Source: Nothophaeocryptopus gaeumannii (Eukaryota; Ascomycota; Dothideomycetes; Mycosphaerellales; Mycosphaerellaceae). Taken from it: a stretch of DNA of 64,000 nucleotides. Made by a program: the position numbers and the translations under genes. Shown here piece after piece: positions 45,636 to 55,507 of this stretch (the first letter of the stretch is position 1; every line of letters starts with the position of its first letter). The stretch covers positions 1,612,001 through 1,676,000 of the forward strand of contig JASISA010000027.1 of NCBI GenBank assembly GCA_031771865.1, written 5' to 3'. The notes beneath the pieces are model-generated. The model did not search any database and had not been told where the DNA came from. It saw nothing but the letters and a program-made list of their open reading frames with translations.

Positions 45636-45925
45636 TCACGCATTCCACTGCCCGGATCCTGGCATCTCAAATTTTGTCCTCTCTGCGAGGCCCAGTCTTT
45701 CGTACTCTTTTTTCTTCTTCTGCTTCTCGACTTCCCTTGCCTTGGACCTTTCAAAGCCGGCCGCGTCGTTCGGCAGTCGCTCCGATCCGCTGATCTTCGC
45801 CTTGACCCTGTCAATGGCCCGAGTGACCACGATCTCCTCTGGGTTTCCAGAAGTGGTTGCGAAGCCGAAGCTGTTGAGATACTACTGGCCCGCGAATAGA
45901 CCGAAGTGGAAGAAGATCTAGACAT
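45636..45925 (-). pseudogene. Small orphan gene with an apparent 1-nt deletion
   Basis: From ATG 45925 the frame reads MSRSSSTSVYSRASS, then at about 45880 coding character jumps to another frame. That second frame starts at YLNSFGFATTSGNPEEIVV and continues through RVKAKISGSERLP to a Lys/Glu-rich end (EVEKQKKKKEYERLGLAERT) and TGA at 45636. One missing base at 45881/45880 would make a single 96-residue protein. No GT-AG intron pair rescues the frame. Upstream, a GTAAGC...CTACAG intron-like segment near 45978-46037 could be a 5'-UTR intron. No family is recognised. It is either a young pseudogene, an assembly error, or a two-frame coincidence; the natural composition of both halves argues for a real gene. 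Confidence 0.5.
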
Positions 45926-47071
45926 GTTCGAGGTGGAACGGTCTTGCGAGGGTTGATTCCGTCTCAAGCTGCAGTATTGCTGATCTGTAGTCAGTCAGCA
46001 GCTTGATCCAGGCAGTTGATCAAACTCGCTTACTTCTACGGGGTTAGTCTCCTTTTGTCCGGTGCTTGGCTGTTGTTATGGGGTTTGGCCTTTTGAGGAT
46101 TCGTCAACGAAAGGCGCGTATGTCCTGAGTTGTCTGTGGTAGCGCTGTCCAATGCTCTATTGACTGGCGCGGAAAGAGGCAGGCAATGACTTCCTATATA
46201 CTACCTTAGTTGAATGCCGAGCTGGATTGTCAGGAGCTTTAAATTTGAGCACGTAAGGCGTCAACTATACAACATCTCGGGTGATATGGAGGCTATAGAG
46301 CTCTCTATCTCGTTCTTCAAGCCACTTTGGACAGTTCGGCGCTCGGACAAGCAATGATTGTCAGGCAGACCGCAATTCGAGGTTGCATTTGATCCATCAG
46401 CAGTGGTGACTAAGGGCTGTATAGACGGTGAGGCAAATGCACGCGAGTGCCGAACTCTCATGCATCTGCCTTTGGAGTGTTCAGCTTGAGCTCGGAGCTG
46501 AAGAGGAGTGTGGCATGATGTCCACAAAGCTCGAACAAACACCTTGAAAACTCACTTCTTGGCAAGCTGCTGGCGCGGTCATAGAGCCGCCCATGCACTA
46601 ATCGTGAGAGTACACCACCGCTCTTGAATGGTTTGAGACAGCACGACCGACGAGGAACGATCACAACACGCGCCAGCCTCACGGCAACGAGGTTCTGGCC
46701 TCCCGAGCCCGGCGAGGTAGTTTCTCGGGCTCTCCCGGTATTTCGACTGATGTGAAGTACATCCGCGAAAGCTAACCTGCGGAGAAAATTGTTGGGATAT
46801 CTACTCTGGGGCGTTCGCGTGAAGAATCATCCGTGAGGGGGCAGAGCTTTGCACCTGAATGCAACTGCTAACGAGGCATAGGTTGATACGGCAGATGGTA
46901 CTACCTCCCAAAATCATCGCTCCTTGACCACGCTTCCCAGCAACCTGCTCGATGTCTCGTCTAGGCATTAATTCAGTCCGAATCGTCTGATTTCAGCAAG
47001 ATGCTAGCGATGGCGTTGTTACTGCGTCTCCGTCTCTGGGCTTGCTCCCGCTTCATCATGGTCGGAGGGCC
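45926..47071. other. Intergenic stretch, one weak ORF only
   Basis: These 1146 bp carry the likely 5' region of the orphan gene. A minus ORF around 46261-46460 (DGSNATSNCGLPDNHC inside) is short and unsupported. No repeat or RNA gene was seen. Confidence 0.5.
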
Positions 47072-47464
47072 CTATGTTAACAAGACCCTGAAAGAGATAA
47101 AACAACCCTCCCATTCGACCTTCTCAAACTTGCGCATCCGACGGTGTGCCAGGCGCTTGGGGACTTCGACAGGAGTACAGCGAAGTGCACGTAGGACGTC
47201 GCCAACTGTCGCAAATTGCCCTTGAAGATGCACCCTCTTCCAACCGTGCGAATGACGCCCATTCTTGTACCAATCTTGCTGAACCCACAAACTTCTCGAC
47301 GGTTGTTGGCAAAGTAGAATGGATTGGCATTGGGAGCCGATCTTGATTAATGGTTGCTCGTCGGGTTTGAAGTTGAGACGAAGGGACTTGGGTTTGCGGT
47401 TGGCGTCTGACTTTGTAGCCTTCGAGTACTCGTCGTCTGAGTCGCATTCCAACGGAAACGACAT
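47072..47464 (-). CDS. Hypothetical protein, 130 residues, uncertain
   Basis: The ORF has an ATG start and a mixed, protein-like composition: acidic at the start (MSFPLECDSDDEYSKATKSD), then KSLRLNFKPDEQPLIKIGS, then basic (RRMRKFEKVEWEG). No domain, signal peptide or membrane segment is recognised. Competing ORFs exist on both strands over the same bases, and the surroundings contain disrupted genes, so this could be a chance ORF or a remnant. Its start lies about 55 bp from the beginning of the open frame on the plus strand to the right. Confidence 0.3.
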   Translation of the reverse strand: MSFPLECDSDDEYSKATKSDANRKPKSLRLNFKPDEQPLIKIGSQCQSILLCQQPSRSLWVQQDWYKNGRHSHGWKRVHLQGQFATVGDVLRALRCTPVEVPKRLAHRRMRKFEKVEWEGCFISFRVLLT

Positions 47465-47518
47465 CGGCCTTACTTCCTGAATTGCAGAAGCAACTCACAG
47501 AAGCTGACAGCGATGTGA

Positions 47519-48253
47519 GTCAAGAAGAACTGGCGCGATACGGTTCTGGGCTCGGCGAAGCTGCTGAGGTCGCTTGGTATATTGCCACGCGATGATTCAT
47601 TCTACCACTCGCCTTTCTCTCGCCACTACGGCTGTCTCAGATGGGACCAATCGATTACGACCAGCCCACACGTCAAAGTCGCCATACCTGGCGGGAGGGT
47701 CGATGAAGCCGAGCCGAACTTCTCGTGGCACCATCGTTACAGGCGCCGTCGTCAGATCGTGAACGGCTCTCCAGCTCTCGCCGCTCGGGAGGAGCTCCAA
47801 AAGATCACCCAGCTGCCGGTGTATATCTACATGCGAATCAACCATGCGACATCTGGCTCGCTCGTGCAGAGCATCGTTGTAATGTATCGCGTCACGTCCG
47901 TTCTCGCGACGGTGCACTGTCCTCACGGTACCCGGAATCCATTATCCCCTAGGAGAGTCGAGTCAATCAAAACGCTGGTATCCCGATCTGAAGCTGGTTT
48001 CGCAACGCAAGAGTTGATGGATCATACGAATAGGATGACTGAAGATCATGGCAGTCGGACGTATGGAGCGTATGAGGATTGCGCACACGCGTATGTCGAG
48101 TTTCGCGCTGACATTGAGCTGAACGTGAACGATCCCATCGTCAAGCAACGTCAGGAGGACCGGAAGAGATGGGAAAGAAAGGTTGCCGCTGAGCATTCCA
48201 GCAGCCCGGCAGCGGAGCAGGTGCTTGGAGCGTACGCCAGAAGACGATACTAA
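47519..48253 (+). CDS. Hypothetical protein, 5' end unresolved
   Basis: This frame is open from just after a stop at 47516 to TAA at 48253. The first in-frame ATG is at 47831 (MRINHATSG), giving about 140 residues; the frame before it (VDEAEPNFSWHHRYRRRRQ) also looks partly coding but has no start. The most convincing part is near the C-terminus: FATQELMDHTNRMTEDHG, YGAYEDCAHAYVEFRADIEL, RQEDRKRWERKVAAE. In another frame just upstream, ELARYGSGLGEAAEVAWYIA is protein-like, so a 5' exon or a frameshift is possible; no junction that joins them was found. No family is recognised. Confidence 0.38.
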   Translation, partial: VKKNWRDTVLGSAKLLRSLGILPRDDSFYHSPFSRHYGCLRWDQSITTSPHVKVAIPGGRVDEAEPNFSWHHRYRRRRQIVNGSPALAAREELQKITQLPVYIYMRINHATSGSLVQSIVVMYRVTSVLATVHCPHGTRNPLSPRRVESIKTLVSRSEAGFATQELMDHTNRMTEDHGSRTYGAYEDCAHAYVEFRADIELNVNDPIVKQRQEDRKRWERKVAAEHSSSPAAEQVLGAYARRRY

Positions 48254-48449
48254 TGATCGCAGTCTGCATTGAAACGATGCGCTCGGTTCCAAATTCGCAA
48301 GGCATCAATCATTTTCTTCAGCACTTCATCCAGATTGGTGCAACCCACATGGCGAAACGCCCAGAATAGGTACAACGAGTCTCTTAAGAGCTCCACGATG
48401 GATACAAGTGTTTTCACTCGTTGGACGACGACGCCGCCGCCGCTCCATC

Positions 48450-49849
48450 TTACAATTCATCCCTTCCACCGCTTCCCCTCCCCTCCTTCGTCTTTCCACC
48501 TCCATTCCCCCTCTCACAAACCGTAATGAATGGACTCGTAACACCCACAACAACCAACCTTCCCGTCTCAACATCATGCACCACAGTCGTAGCTCCCGGC
48601 AAAACCTCCTTGCTCTCATCCTCCAAAACCTTCTCAACCTCCCACTCTCCCTTTCCCTTCCCCAGCACACTCTTCCTCTCCTCATGTCCGCCCTTCCCCT
48701 TCCTCACCCGGAAAATCGTACTCCTCCACACCCCGTTCGCCACAGGATCCTTCATAGCTTCTAACACCTCAAGACCTTTAGGAAGTGCGGAGACCCAGAT
48801 GTCTCCATTTTTGTCCTGGGAAAGGTTATCGATCGGGTAAGGTATATTGATGGAGTCTCTTTCGTAGAGCGATTTATCCCCCCTAATATCCAAGACATGT
48901 ATTCCCCCCGAAGCCGTTGAAGGTACATACAATTTAAACGGATCGGTTTTGTCGGTCATGAGGCCGTTGGGGAAACGATAGCCTGCGTCGGCTACGAAGC
49001 AGATATCTTGATCTTCGGAAGAAGAGGAAGGGTAGGGGATGTGTGATGGGGATTCTGGGTTACAGTAGACTATGTTTCCGTTTCCGGTGAGAGGGGCGAT
49101 GGCGTGGCGATAGCCGGTAGTGGCGGTTCCGTGGTCGTTTTGTTAGGTAGAAACCTGGTGAGCCTCCAGAGAGGAAGGCGACGTTGTTGGGGGTCTTGAT
49201 GTGTGGGTGGGAGATGGTGCGAATGTGCGTGAGGGACTTGGCGCTGGGCCCTGTGGTGAATTGTTCGATTGTCATGTTGGCTCCGGAGATGGCGTTGTCG
49301 TGTACGAGACCTGTGGTGTGGTCGAAGGAGGGCCTGGCGTTGACGACTAGCAGTTCGATTCCTGAGGGTGTGTCTCGACCCGTGAGGCCAAGGAGATGGA
49401 GACGGCCGTCGCCATTGGTGCCGGAAAAGTCTGATGTTTTCAAGACGCGGTATTCGAAGCTGTTGCCTCTTGGCTTGTCGAGGTCCAAGGCAATGATCGC
49501 ATCGTCCAGAGAGCGGCCTGACGCATTCAAGTGGCCCATGCTGCAACCAGGTCAGTCAAAGTGCATCATCCTGAGTGTCTGATCATGTTCACTTTGGCAA
49601 CCATTCCTTCCGTGCAGCGACATCCGAACAGGCGAGGAACAACTGCCTCGTCTCTTCCGAGAACCACGCATCCTCACAAGCCTGCAGTCTGGGATCTTCG
49701 ATCTTTCTACATTGATATGGGAAGTCTGAGATCGATTGTATCTCTCGTCCAATTCCCAGAGTGATGAAAGGAATGTATTGCAGGAAAACGATATAGAATA
49801 CCACAAAGCCCGGTATGGCGGTGATCAATATCTTGATAGCGTCGTGCAT
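48450..49849 (-). pseudogene. Paraoxonase/arylesterase-like (SMP-30/PON fold) gene with a 1-nt frameshift
   Basis: Exons are 49849-49593 and 49540-48450 with a 52-nt GT-AG intron. The N-terminal hydrophobic anchor (IPGFVVFYIVFLQYIPFITL) precedes a calcium-dependent beta-propeller of the PON type, with TPSGIELLVVNARPSF, FTTGPSAKSLTHIRTI, NNVAFLSGGSPGFYLT and later FVADAGYRFPNGLM and VHVLD-like blades (ASGGIHVLDIRG). At 49138-49141 a run of four A (minus strand) stands where three would keep FYLTNDHG in frame; the extra base shifts the rest. Removing it gives 449 codons without any stop, so only this one lesion is visible. It is either a very recent pseudogene or a homopolymer error in the assembly. 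The enzyme class is a hydrolase/lactonase by family. Confidence 0.8.
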
Positions 49850-50144
49850 GGTGTCCGAGTCGCTGATTGCCTCTTTTGTCGGTCGTACAGCAGCAGGTGT
49901 GATGGGTACAAAGATACGTCTTCATTGTTAGAGCGAGGTCCAGAAGAGACAGGAGTGGGGTGCATGCGGAGTAAGAGGCTTGTGTATATATGAAGCCGTT
50001 GAACTTTATTTTAACCGCAACATCAATTGAGCTGACTGTGCCAATCCTCTAGGAAACAAAATTCTCAAGGGTGGGCTTCGTGATTACCTGGTTGATCGAA
50101 CGAGTGGTGTGAGAGATATCCGGCGGTGTTAGAAGCGGTTTTGA
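49850..50144. other. Divergent gap between paraoxonase-like gene and dioxygenase pseudogene
   Basis: These 295 bp hold the paraoxonase-like promoter and the missing 5' end of the dioxygenase remnant. Nothing else was seen. Confidence 0.5.
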
Positions 50145-51066
50145 AGAGAGAAGAACGCGTTCGATCCAGTAACTATCGCCGTTGGTAGCATCGCCCTCGA
50201 CACAAGCAACAAGATCAACCCTGAGTCCCTCAACGAAGCTCGCCAACATCTTCTCTCACAAGGCTGGGCAATTACCCAGACATACTCACCACCTCCGAAA
50301 CCAACACCGTCCTCTCGTGACTCTGGAAAGCAAAAGAAGCCGGCGAAGCCCGAGGCGACAGAACCCGCCTCTCCCATCTCGAACCCAATGACTCCAACAT
50401 TCGCGTCTTCTACCTCTTCGAACTCGACAAAATCTTCCGCGAACTCATCGCTCTTCCCGTAGCGATTAGCTGTCCTAGAGGAGCATTTCATCACAAGCAA
50501 TTTCACTGCCAACATAGCCAGGCACGGATCGCAATCGATGGCGTTGCATAGCGATCAAAGCATCGTGATGCCGGATCCGTGGAAGGAGATATGGGCGATC
50601 AATTGCATCTGGTATTTGACAGATGCACAAAAGGAAAACGGAGCGACGTTGTATATTCCGGGAAGTAACAGATGGGTGCATCGTGAGGACATTCCTGCAG
50701 ATGCGCCAAAGATGCTCCAGCCATTCAAGGCGAAGGCGGGAAGCATCATCCTCCTGGATAGAAGGGTTTGGCATACCAGTGGATCAAACGTGACGAAGGT
50801 TGAGGATCGAGCGTTGCTGTTTGGGTATTATGCCGCCGGGTTCCTGCGACAGCAAGTCAATTGGACAGCGGAGCCTTCTAGAGAGCTTCGAGAGACGCTT
50901 TCTGAAGATATGAAGCAGTGGTTGGGATTGCACCCTGAAGCGATCTTGGGCAAAGAAGGCGATCTGCGCTATGTGGTGAGCACAGCTGTTGCAGCCCATT
51001 CTATCAAATACTGCGCTAACGTATTCGCAGTCAGTGCAATACCCGAATTTGAACGTCAAAGTGTAA
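50145..51066 (+). pseudogene. Decayed phytanoyl-CoA dioxygenase (PhyH)-like gene
   Basis: PhyH-type enzymes are non-heme iron, 2-oxoglutarate-dependent oxygenases. The pieces lie in three frames: VTIAVGSIALDTSNKINPES then EARQHLLSQGW (to about 50267); DILTTSETNTVLS, a TGA at 50318-50320, then LWKAKEAGEARGDRTRLSHL and FELDKIFRELIALPVA (to about 50464); and LAVLEEHFITSNFTANIARH, then MALHSDQSIVMPDPWKEIWA to YGYY-like end pieces (from 50466). A GT-AG intron 50976-51030 leads to the tail SVQYPNLNVKV. The iron ligands HxD (ALHSDQ) and the distal His (RVWHTSG) survive. Lesions are thus two frame changes, one nonsense codon, and no clear start ATG. The 3' half is intact and could look like a 177-residue gene if started at 50538. 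It ends 49 bp from the transporter gene. Confidence 0.82.
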
Positions 51067-51115
51067 TCATCGTGGTCATATTCGAAATGCTTTCCTCCTG
51101 CCGATCGGACTCGTA

Positions 51116-52701
51116 TCATGTTGAGCCAGAGTTATCGGCGCAGGAGAAGGCGGAGCCTAGTCATCGTCAGCGTTGTTCTCCGAACTGAAATTGTTGTCCA
51201 CTCACCAATTTGCCCATCTGCGTAAGCGGCTATGATCTCTTTGATGACTCCATAGGTGCCACCTATTAAGAAGAACGCTCCGAGAGGAATGAGCAGCGCG
51301 TGGAACCAGAAAGCAGCCTGTTGCAGAGCACTGCCCTTGTACCACGTTTTGTGGCCGTAAAGCCAGAGCCAACCCGGGAGAGCAATGGCTAGAGGGGCAA
51401 AGCACAAGCTTCCGGTAAGTGCGATGAGATAGTTGAAGATTGGAATGGCTTCAGCCAGAATGAAGGAGAGGAATCCGAGTCCGATCGTACAGCAAAGCCA
51501 GGTCGCCCAGTGTACCATTGTGTTGGCCTGCAAGTGTTTGCTGTTCCTCAAGAGACGCACAAAGCAGTACTTCGCAGCGACGTGGAGGTAAAGACATGCG
51601 CTGACAATCAGACCGATCAGGCCAATTCCGTACGCGACCATCTTCACCGTCTGTCCAGCTGAGCCCAGGGAGGGTGATGCTACCCACTGACCACACCAGC
51701 GGTACACGACAAGGGAGAATGAGAGGTATGCAGCAGTGACGATCGTCATGCATACGTAGACAGCCTTTCGGTAGTCGCGAGGATTCTTCATCTCAGAGAT
51801 TACCGGGAGGAAGGCGGACGTTCCAGCGGACGATACAAAGACGGTCGTCGAGGCCACTACGCCAGCTGCAAAGGTCACGCCGCTGGGAACGACATAGTAG
51901 CCAAGCTCGTAGTCTCCAGTAGCAGGTGCTGCAGCAGGTCGGTCTCGAATGGTCACAGCAACGACCACGATGAACACGGCCACGAAGATTGAAATAAACC
52001 CGGCCCATGTGAGCCAGCCGATTTGGTGAAATTTGCGCACAGATGCAGCCGCGATGACTATGCATGTGGCAAGGAAACTGTACTCGGGTCAGATGATAAC
52101 GACGAGCGGGCGCCGGTTATCCACTCACCTCCACCAAACAGTGCACGCAGCGTGGTGCGACAAAGCGTTGAGGCCAGTGGAAACACCGATAATGCCAGAG
52201 CCAGAGCAAAGGACGTAGGCAATGATAAATAGGCCTCCGCAGAGTTCTCTTATCCAGACTCCTCCTACTTCGTGAGCCATGTCTGCGATTGAATGGCACC
52301 CTGGATGCTTGTTTCTGAAATTGCCTTGAATAACAGCAGTGTACGTGTTCAAAGCTCCCTAATCTGGTCAGTGTTCTGCACCAGGCATGAAAGTGCGATG
52401 GTTGGGGCTTTGAGGCTGAAGTGCCCGTACATACCCATCCAAGTACGTTGAAAGCTCCTCCAACTGCACCCAGCGATACCATTGCTGTCGGAATGGAGAG
52501 CACGCCAGTAGCAAAGATGACCTTGAGGAAGATGACAGAGGCTCGCGGCCATCCCACTGTCCTGAAGTCGACTTCGCCATTTTTGCGGAACACTTCGTGC
52601 TCTTCGAAATCGTCAATCTGGCCTGCAAGGACTTCTGGGTCTGCTGGGCAGCTATCATGATGTGCTTTCTTCTCGTCCACGGACGAATGTGGCGAAGACA
52701 T
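51116..52701 (-). CDS. AAAP-family neutral amino-acid transporter (Mtr type)
   Basis: This is an amino-acid/auxin permease superfamily proton symporter like Neurospora Mtr, at the plasma membrane. Exons are 52701-52435, 52358-52129, 52077-51206 and 51156-51116, giving 469 residues and about 11 membrane helices. The cytosolic N-terminus (MSSPHSSVDEKK) is followed by FRTVGWPRASVIFLKVIFAT, GVLSIPTAM, GALNTYTAVIQGNF and a C-terminal helix ending AYADGQIG. The last 41-nt exon gives SAFSCADNSGST, the usual ending of the family; reading through the donor gives an unlike basic tail. All junctions are GT-AG with short introns (49-76 nt). Substrate range (neutral or aromatic amino acids) is by family only. 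It is tail to tail with the PhyH pseudogene. Confidence 0.92.
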
Positions 52702-53715
52702 GATGAGAGGAAGCTGAGTCCAAAGAAGCTCGAAAACAGACCGGGATGAAATTAAAAAAGGTTGGGGAGCGATTGAAGAGAGTTCGATATACCCTACTCA
52801 CCTGAATCGCATCAGAGCTGGTAAGAGGTGGTGTGTCTGGAGATTAACTGCACCCATTCCCAAAGAATAGGCGAACCCTGGCCGCGCTCAGGACTGAGAT
52901 ATCCATCAGATGGCAGCGGACCGGGGTGGCCGCCTCCCTCGTAGCACAGATAAGTATCCGCTCGTCCAACAGCACGGCCAATCCTGACTGTCGCTTATTC
53001 TGGTATGATCGTCTCGCATGCCACCGCAGTGGGATCCCAAGGGACAGAGATAATACGCGCGAGTGCAGGCGGTGCAAGTGTAGGATCCAAGACGCATCAT
53101 GCTGTTGCCACGAGGTCTTTGCATGATAAGTCTACGGGAGCCCTGGGCGTTCCTGTTCAACACTCGCTTCCACCGCGTTATCTCCTGGCCGGGGGGAGTG
53201 TTGATAAGGCGAGGAGGACGTCGGCCGCAGGCATCGCTTCGCTCTATTATTGAACTGGCGGGTGTGAATCTGCGCTATCCGTAGTGATCCGCATGGCTAT
53301 ATGATATATGATGATGCAATTCCACTGATGGCGATTGTTGCCCGTGATGATAGAGTAAGTTAGTGGTGATGTCGCGAGATGGAAGAGCCAAGCATTTGAT
53401 TCAATTCAATTTGATTCAACTTGATCTAATTTGATGCAATTCTGATTCAATTTGATTACATTTGAAATGAGACACGTGAAGTGCATTCAAATGGCTGCAG
53501 CCCCCGCAGTGTTCGAGCTTTGGAGTTCCACCCTTTCTTTAGACCCTTATACTCATTACTCATCGCTCCCGACACGACGCATACCACCCAATATCCCTCA
53601 CCTCCCGGTCAAGAATAATACCTTATTAGATCACTTTGTTGATGTTCTTAGATCGTTGCCTTCACGCCAAACGTGAGTGCCTCCGCTGGAAACCTGAGTC
53701 CGGCATGACTCGACA
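52702..53715. promoter_or_regulatory. Divergent region between transporter and Zn2Cys6 gene, with an AT-rich degenerate repeat
   Basis: These 1014 bp separate two divergent start codons. An AT-rich degenerate tandem repeat sits about 250 bp upstream of the regulator start and is annotated separately. No gene is supported here. Confidence 0.55.
53397..53466. repeat. Degenerate tandem repeat of TTTGATTCAA-like units
   Basis: About five to six imperfect copies of a 10-13 bp unit (ttgattcaatt, ttgatctaatt, ttgatgcaatt and similar) make up 70 bp of unusually AT-rich DNA between ordinary GC-balanced sequence. Confidence 0.8.
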
Positions 53716-53824
53716 ATGAAGCAGCGCTCCCGCGTGCGTCCTTCCCGTCGCTCCGGCTGCACTACATGCAAAAATCGCCACAAAAAATGTGACGAGCAAA
53801 GACCAAGGCAGGTCAGGGTCAGGC

Positions 53825-53855
<31 letters not shown>

Positions 53856-55507
53856 GCTGTTGTTGTGGCAGAGTGTCCGCTACAGACATTGACGCACATG
53901 CAGATGTGGAAGTTGCACAAGACTCGGCCTAGAATGCCAGCTACCGGACCTGTTCCGATCTACTGGATTCCGCCGACGCACGACCACGACCACGACCATG
54001 ACCACGGCTACGACCAGGAGGCCTACTGGCACGATACTCGACCTTGACGCTGATTTTGATGCCGAAAATTCATCCGACACTCCAGCCAGCGAGGAGGTCG
54101 AGCTTCCCACCAGACGGTGCGGTGATGCAGCGACCAGTTCAGGCAGCCTAATGCCCGTATCTCATTTGGATCTCATTCGGCCTCCAAGTACGGCAGCCCA
54201 TGAATCGGTAGCATGTGCTGACTTTCGGCGTTATCTGTTACACCACTACATCAACAGACTTTCACCAGTTCTTGTCAACTTCGAGTCAAAGTCGAACCCA
54301 CTCAGAGCTGTCGTCCTTCCTCGCGCCGCCACGTCACCAGTACTTATGAACGCAGTTTATGCGAACTCTGCCCATCATGCCTTCGTATGCTCCGGCAACG
54401 CCATATTCAAGACTGCCTCGCTGGCCTTCTACGACGAAGCTGTGTCTGGAATGCACCAACTTCTGGCTGAGCATCATTTCCGCGACGATCGCGGCAATCT
54501 GGAAATCTTATTGCTGATCTCTGTCTTCCTCTGCAAATACGAGATCATCTCCGGGAGCATCACCAACTGGCGCTCACATCTCGAAGGCCTGCAGGGAATG
54601 TTCGATGTTTTCCGGACCCGAAAACCTACAATGGCGCAAGCAACCGTGTCGTACATTCAAAGCTTGTGAGTCTCCTGCTCTCTCCGTGGGCCTGGACGCA
54701 TTGACAGTCATTTACAAGCATTGATTACCACTCGCACATTGCTAGCATCACCACGATGTATAGGTTACCGTCTACTGCTATGCGGACGTTCGACTTCCAG
54801 CCCGATGTTCTGGCAGATTGTAGCACCAACGTAGACCCGTACATGGGTTTTTCTACCAACTTCATCTCCTACCTACGTCTGGCAGCTCATACCGCAATGC
54901 TGGACCCATCCAAGGAATCGAACTGCAATTTCATGCTTAGAACTGTACTGAAGATGTAAGATTGCGGGTACCTACACCGTGTCACGAGGACCTGACGAAC
55001 AGCAGATATCGAGAAGCCGGAAGGCCTACGCAGAACCCGCCAATTCACAGGCTGCTGGACGAGCTGACCGGAGATACAATCGACGCACTTGCAATCATTG
55101 CCAGTGCCTACCGAAACGCATTGCTTGTCTATCTCCATAATATCCTCGACTTGGTCGATCGGCATGCGAGACTTGACACCTCGCTCTCGGACTGCGGAAC
55201 AGCTCGCTCGGTGTTGTACGCATCGAGAGACGAGGCTATCTCCGCTTGCCTTGGTGACATCCTGAGGGTCCCCGAGAACAATTCTGGCGTGGTTGGCTTG
55301 ACACCGCTCTTGTTCATCGTGGCAAGTGAGACGAACAGCCAAACAGAGTTTGACGTTGCGGTCACTAAGCTGGGAGCTCTTTTGAAAATTTCCTGCTTAG
55401 CCAACATTAGCAGGGCATTGGAGTTGTTCAACAGTATGCAGCAAGCGGGATCAACAAAGTGGCGAGCAGTGATGAAGGGCTTCCAGTGGGACCTCATCGT
55501 ATGTTGA
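53716..55507 (+). CDS. Zn2Cys6 binuclear-cluster transcription regulator
   Basis: This is a fungal-specific pathway regulator of 516 residues. Exons are 53716-53807, 53904-54665, 54764-54955 and 55003-55507. The zinc cluster near residues 15-41 is complete only after splicing: CTTCKNRHKKCDEQRPR then CGSCTRLGLEC, fitting C-x2-C-x6-C-x6-C-x2-C-x6-C. The intron inside it has a GC donor (AG|GCAGGT) and contains a TTG microsatellite; no GT donor gives the right phase. The remaining region has a Thr/Arg-rich linker, an acidic patch (DLDADFDAENSSD) and a helical body (ADFRRYLLHHYINRLSPVLV, FLCKYEIISGSITNWRSHLE, MLDPSKESNCNFMLRTVLK) of the fungal-specific type 2 regulatory domain. Position next to the amine oxidase suggests a cluster-specific activator; this is inference. 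Confidence 0.88.
53824..53868. repeat. TTG trinucleotide microsatellite inside an intron
   Basis: About fourteen TTG units with one CTG interruption lie wholly in the first intron (53808-53903) of the Zn2Cys6 gene. On the opposite strand the run would read as polyglutamine, but no gene is there. Confidence 0.9.

Noticed and set aside
50129..50515. 128-residue minus ORF over the dioxygenase remnant
   Set aside because: The plus strand shows clear PhyH homology over the same bases; the minus ORF is a shadow.
53662..53889. Minus ORF with a polyglutamine run
   Set aside because: It is the complement of the TTG microsatellite inside the Zn2Cys6 intron.
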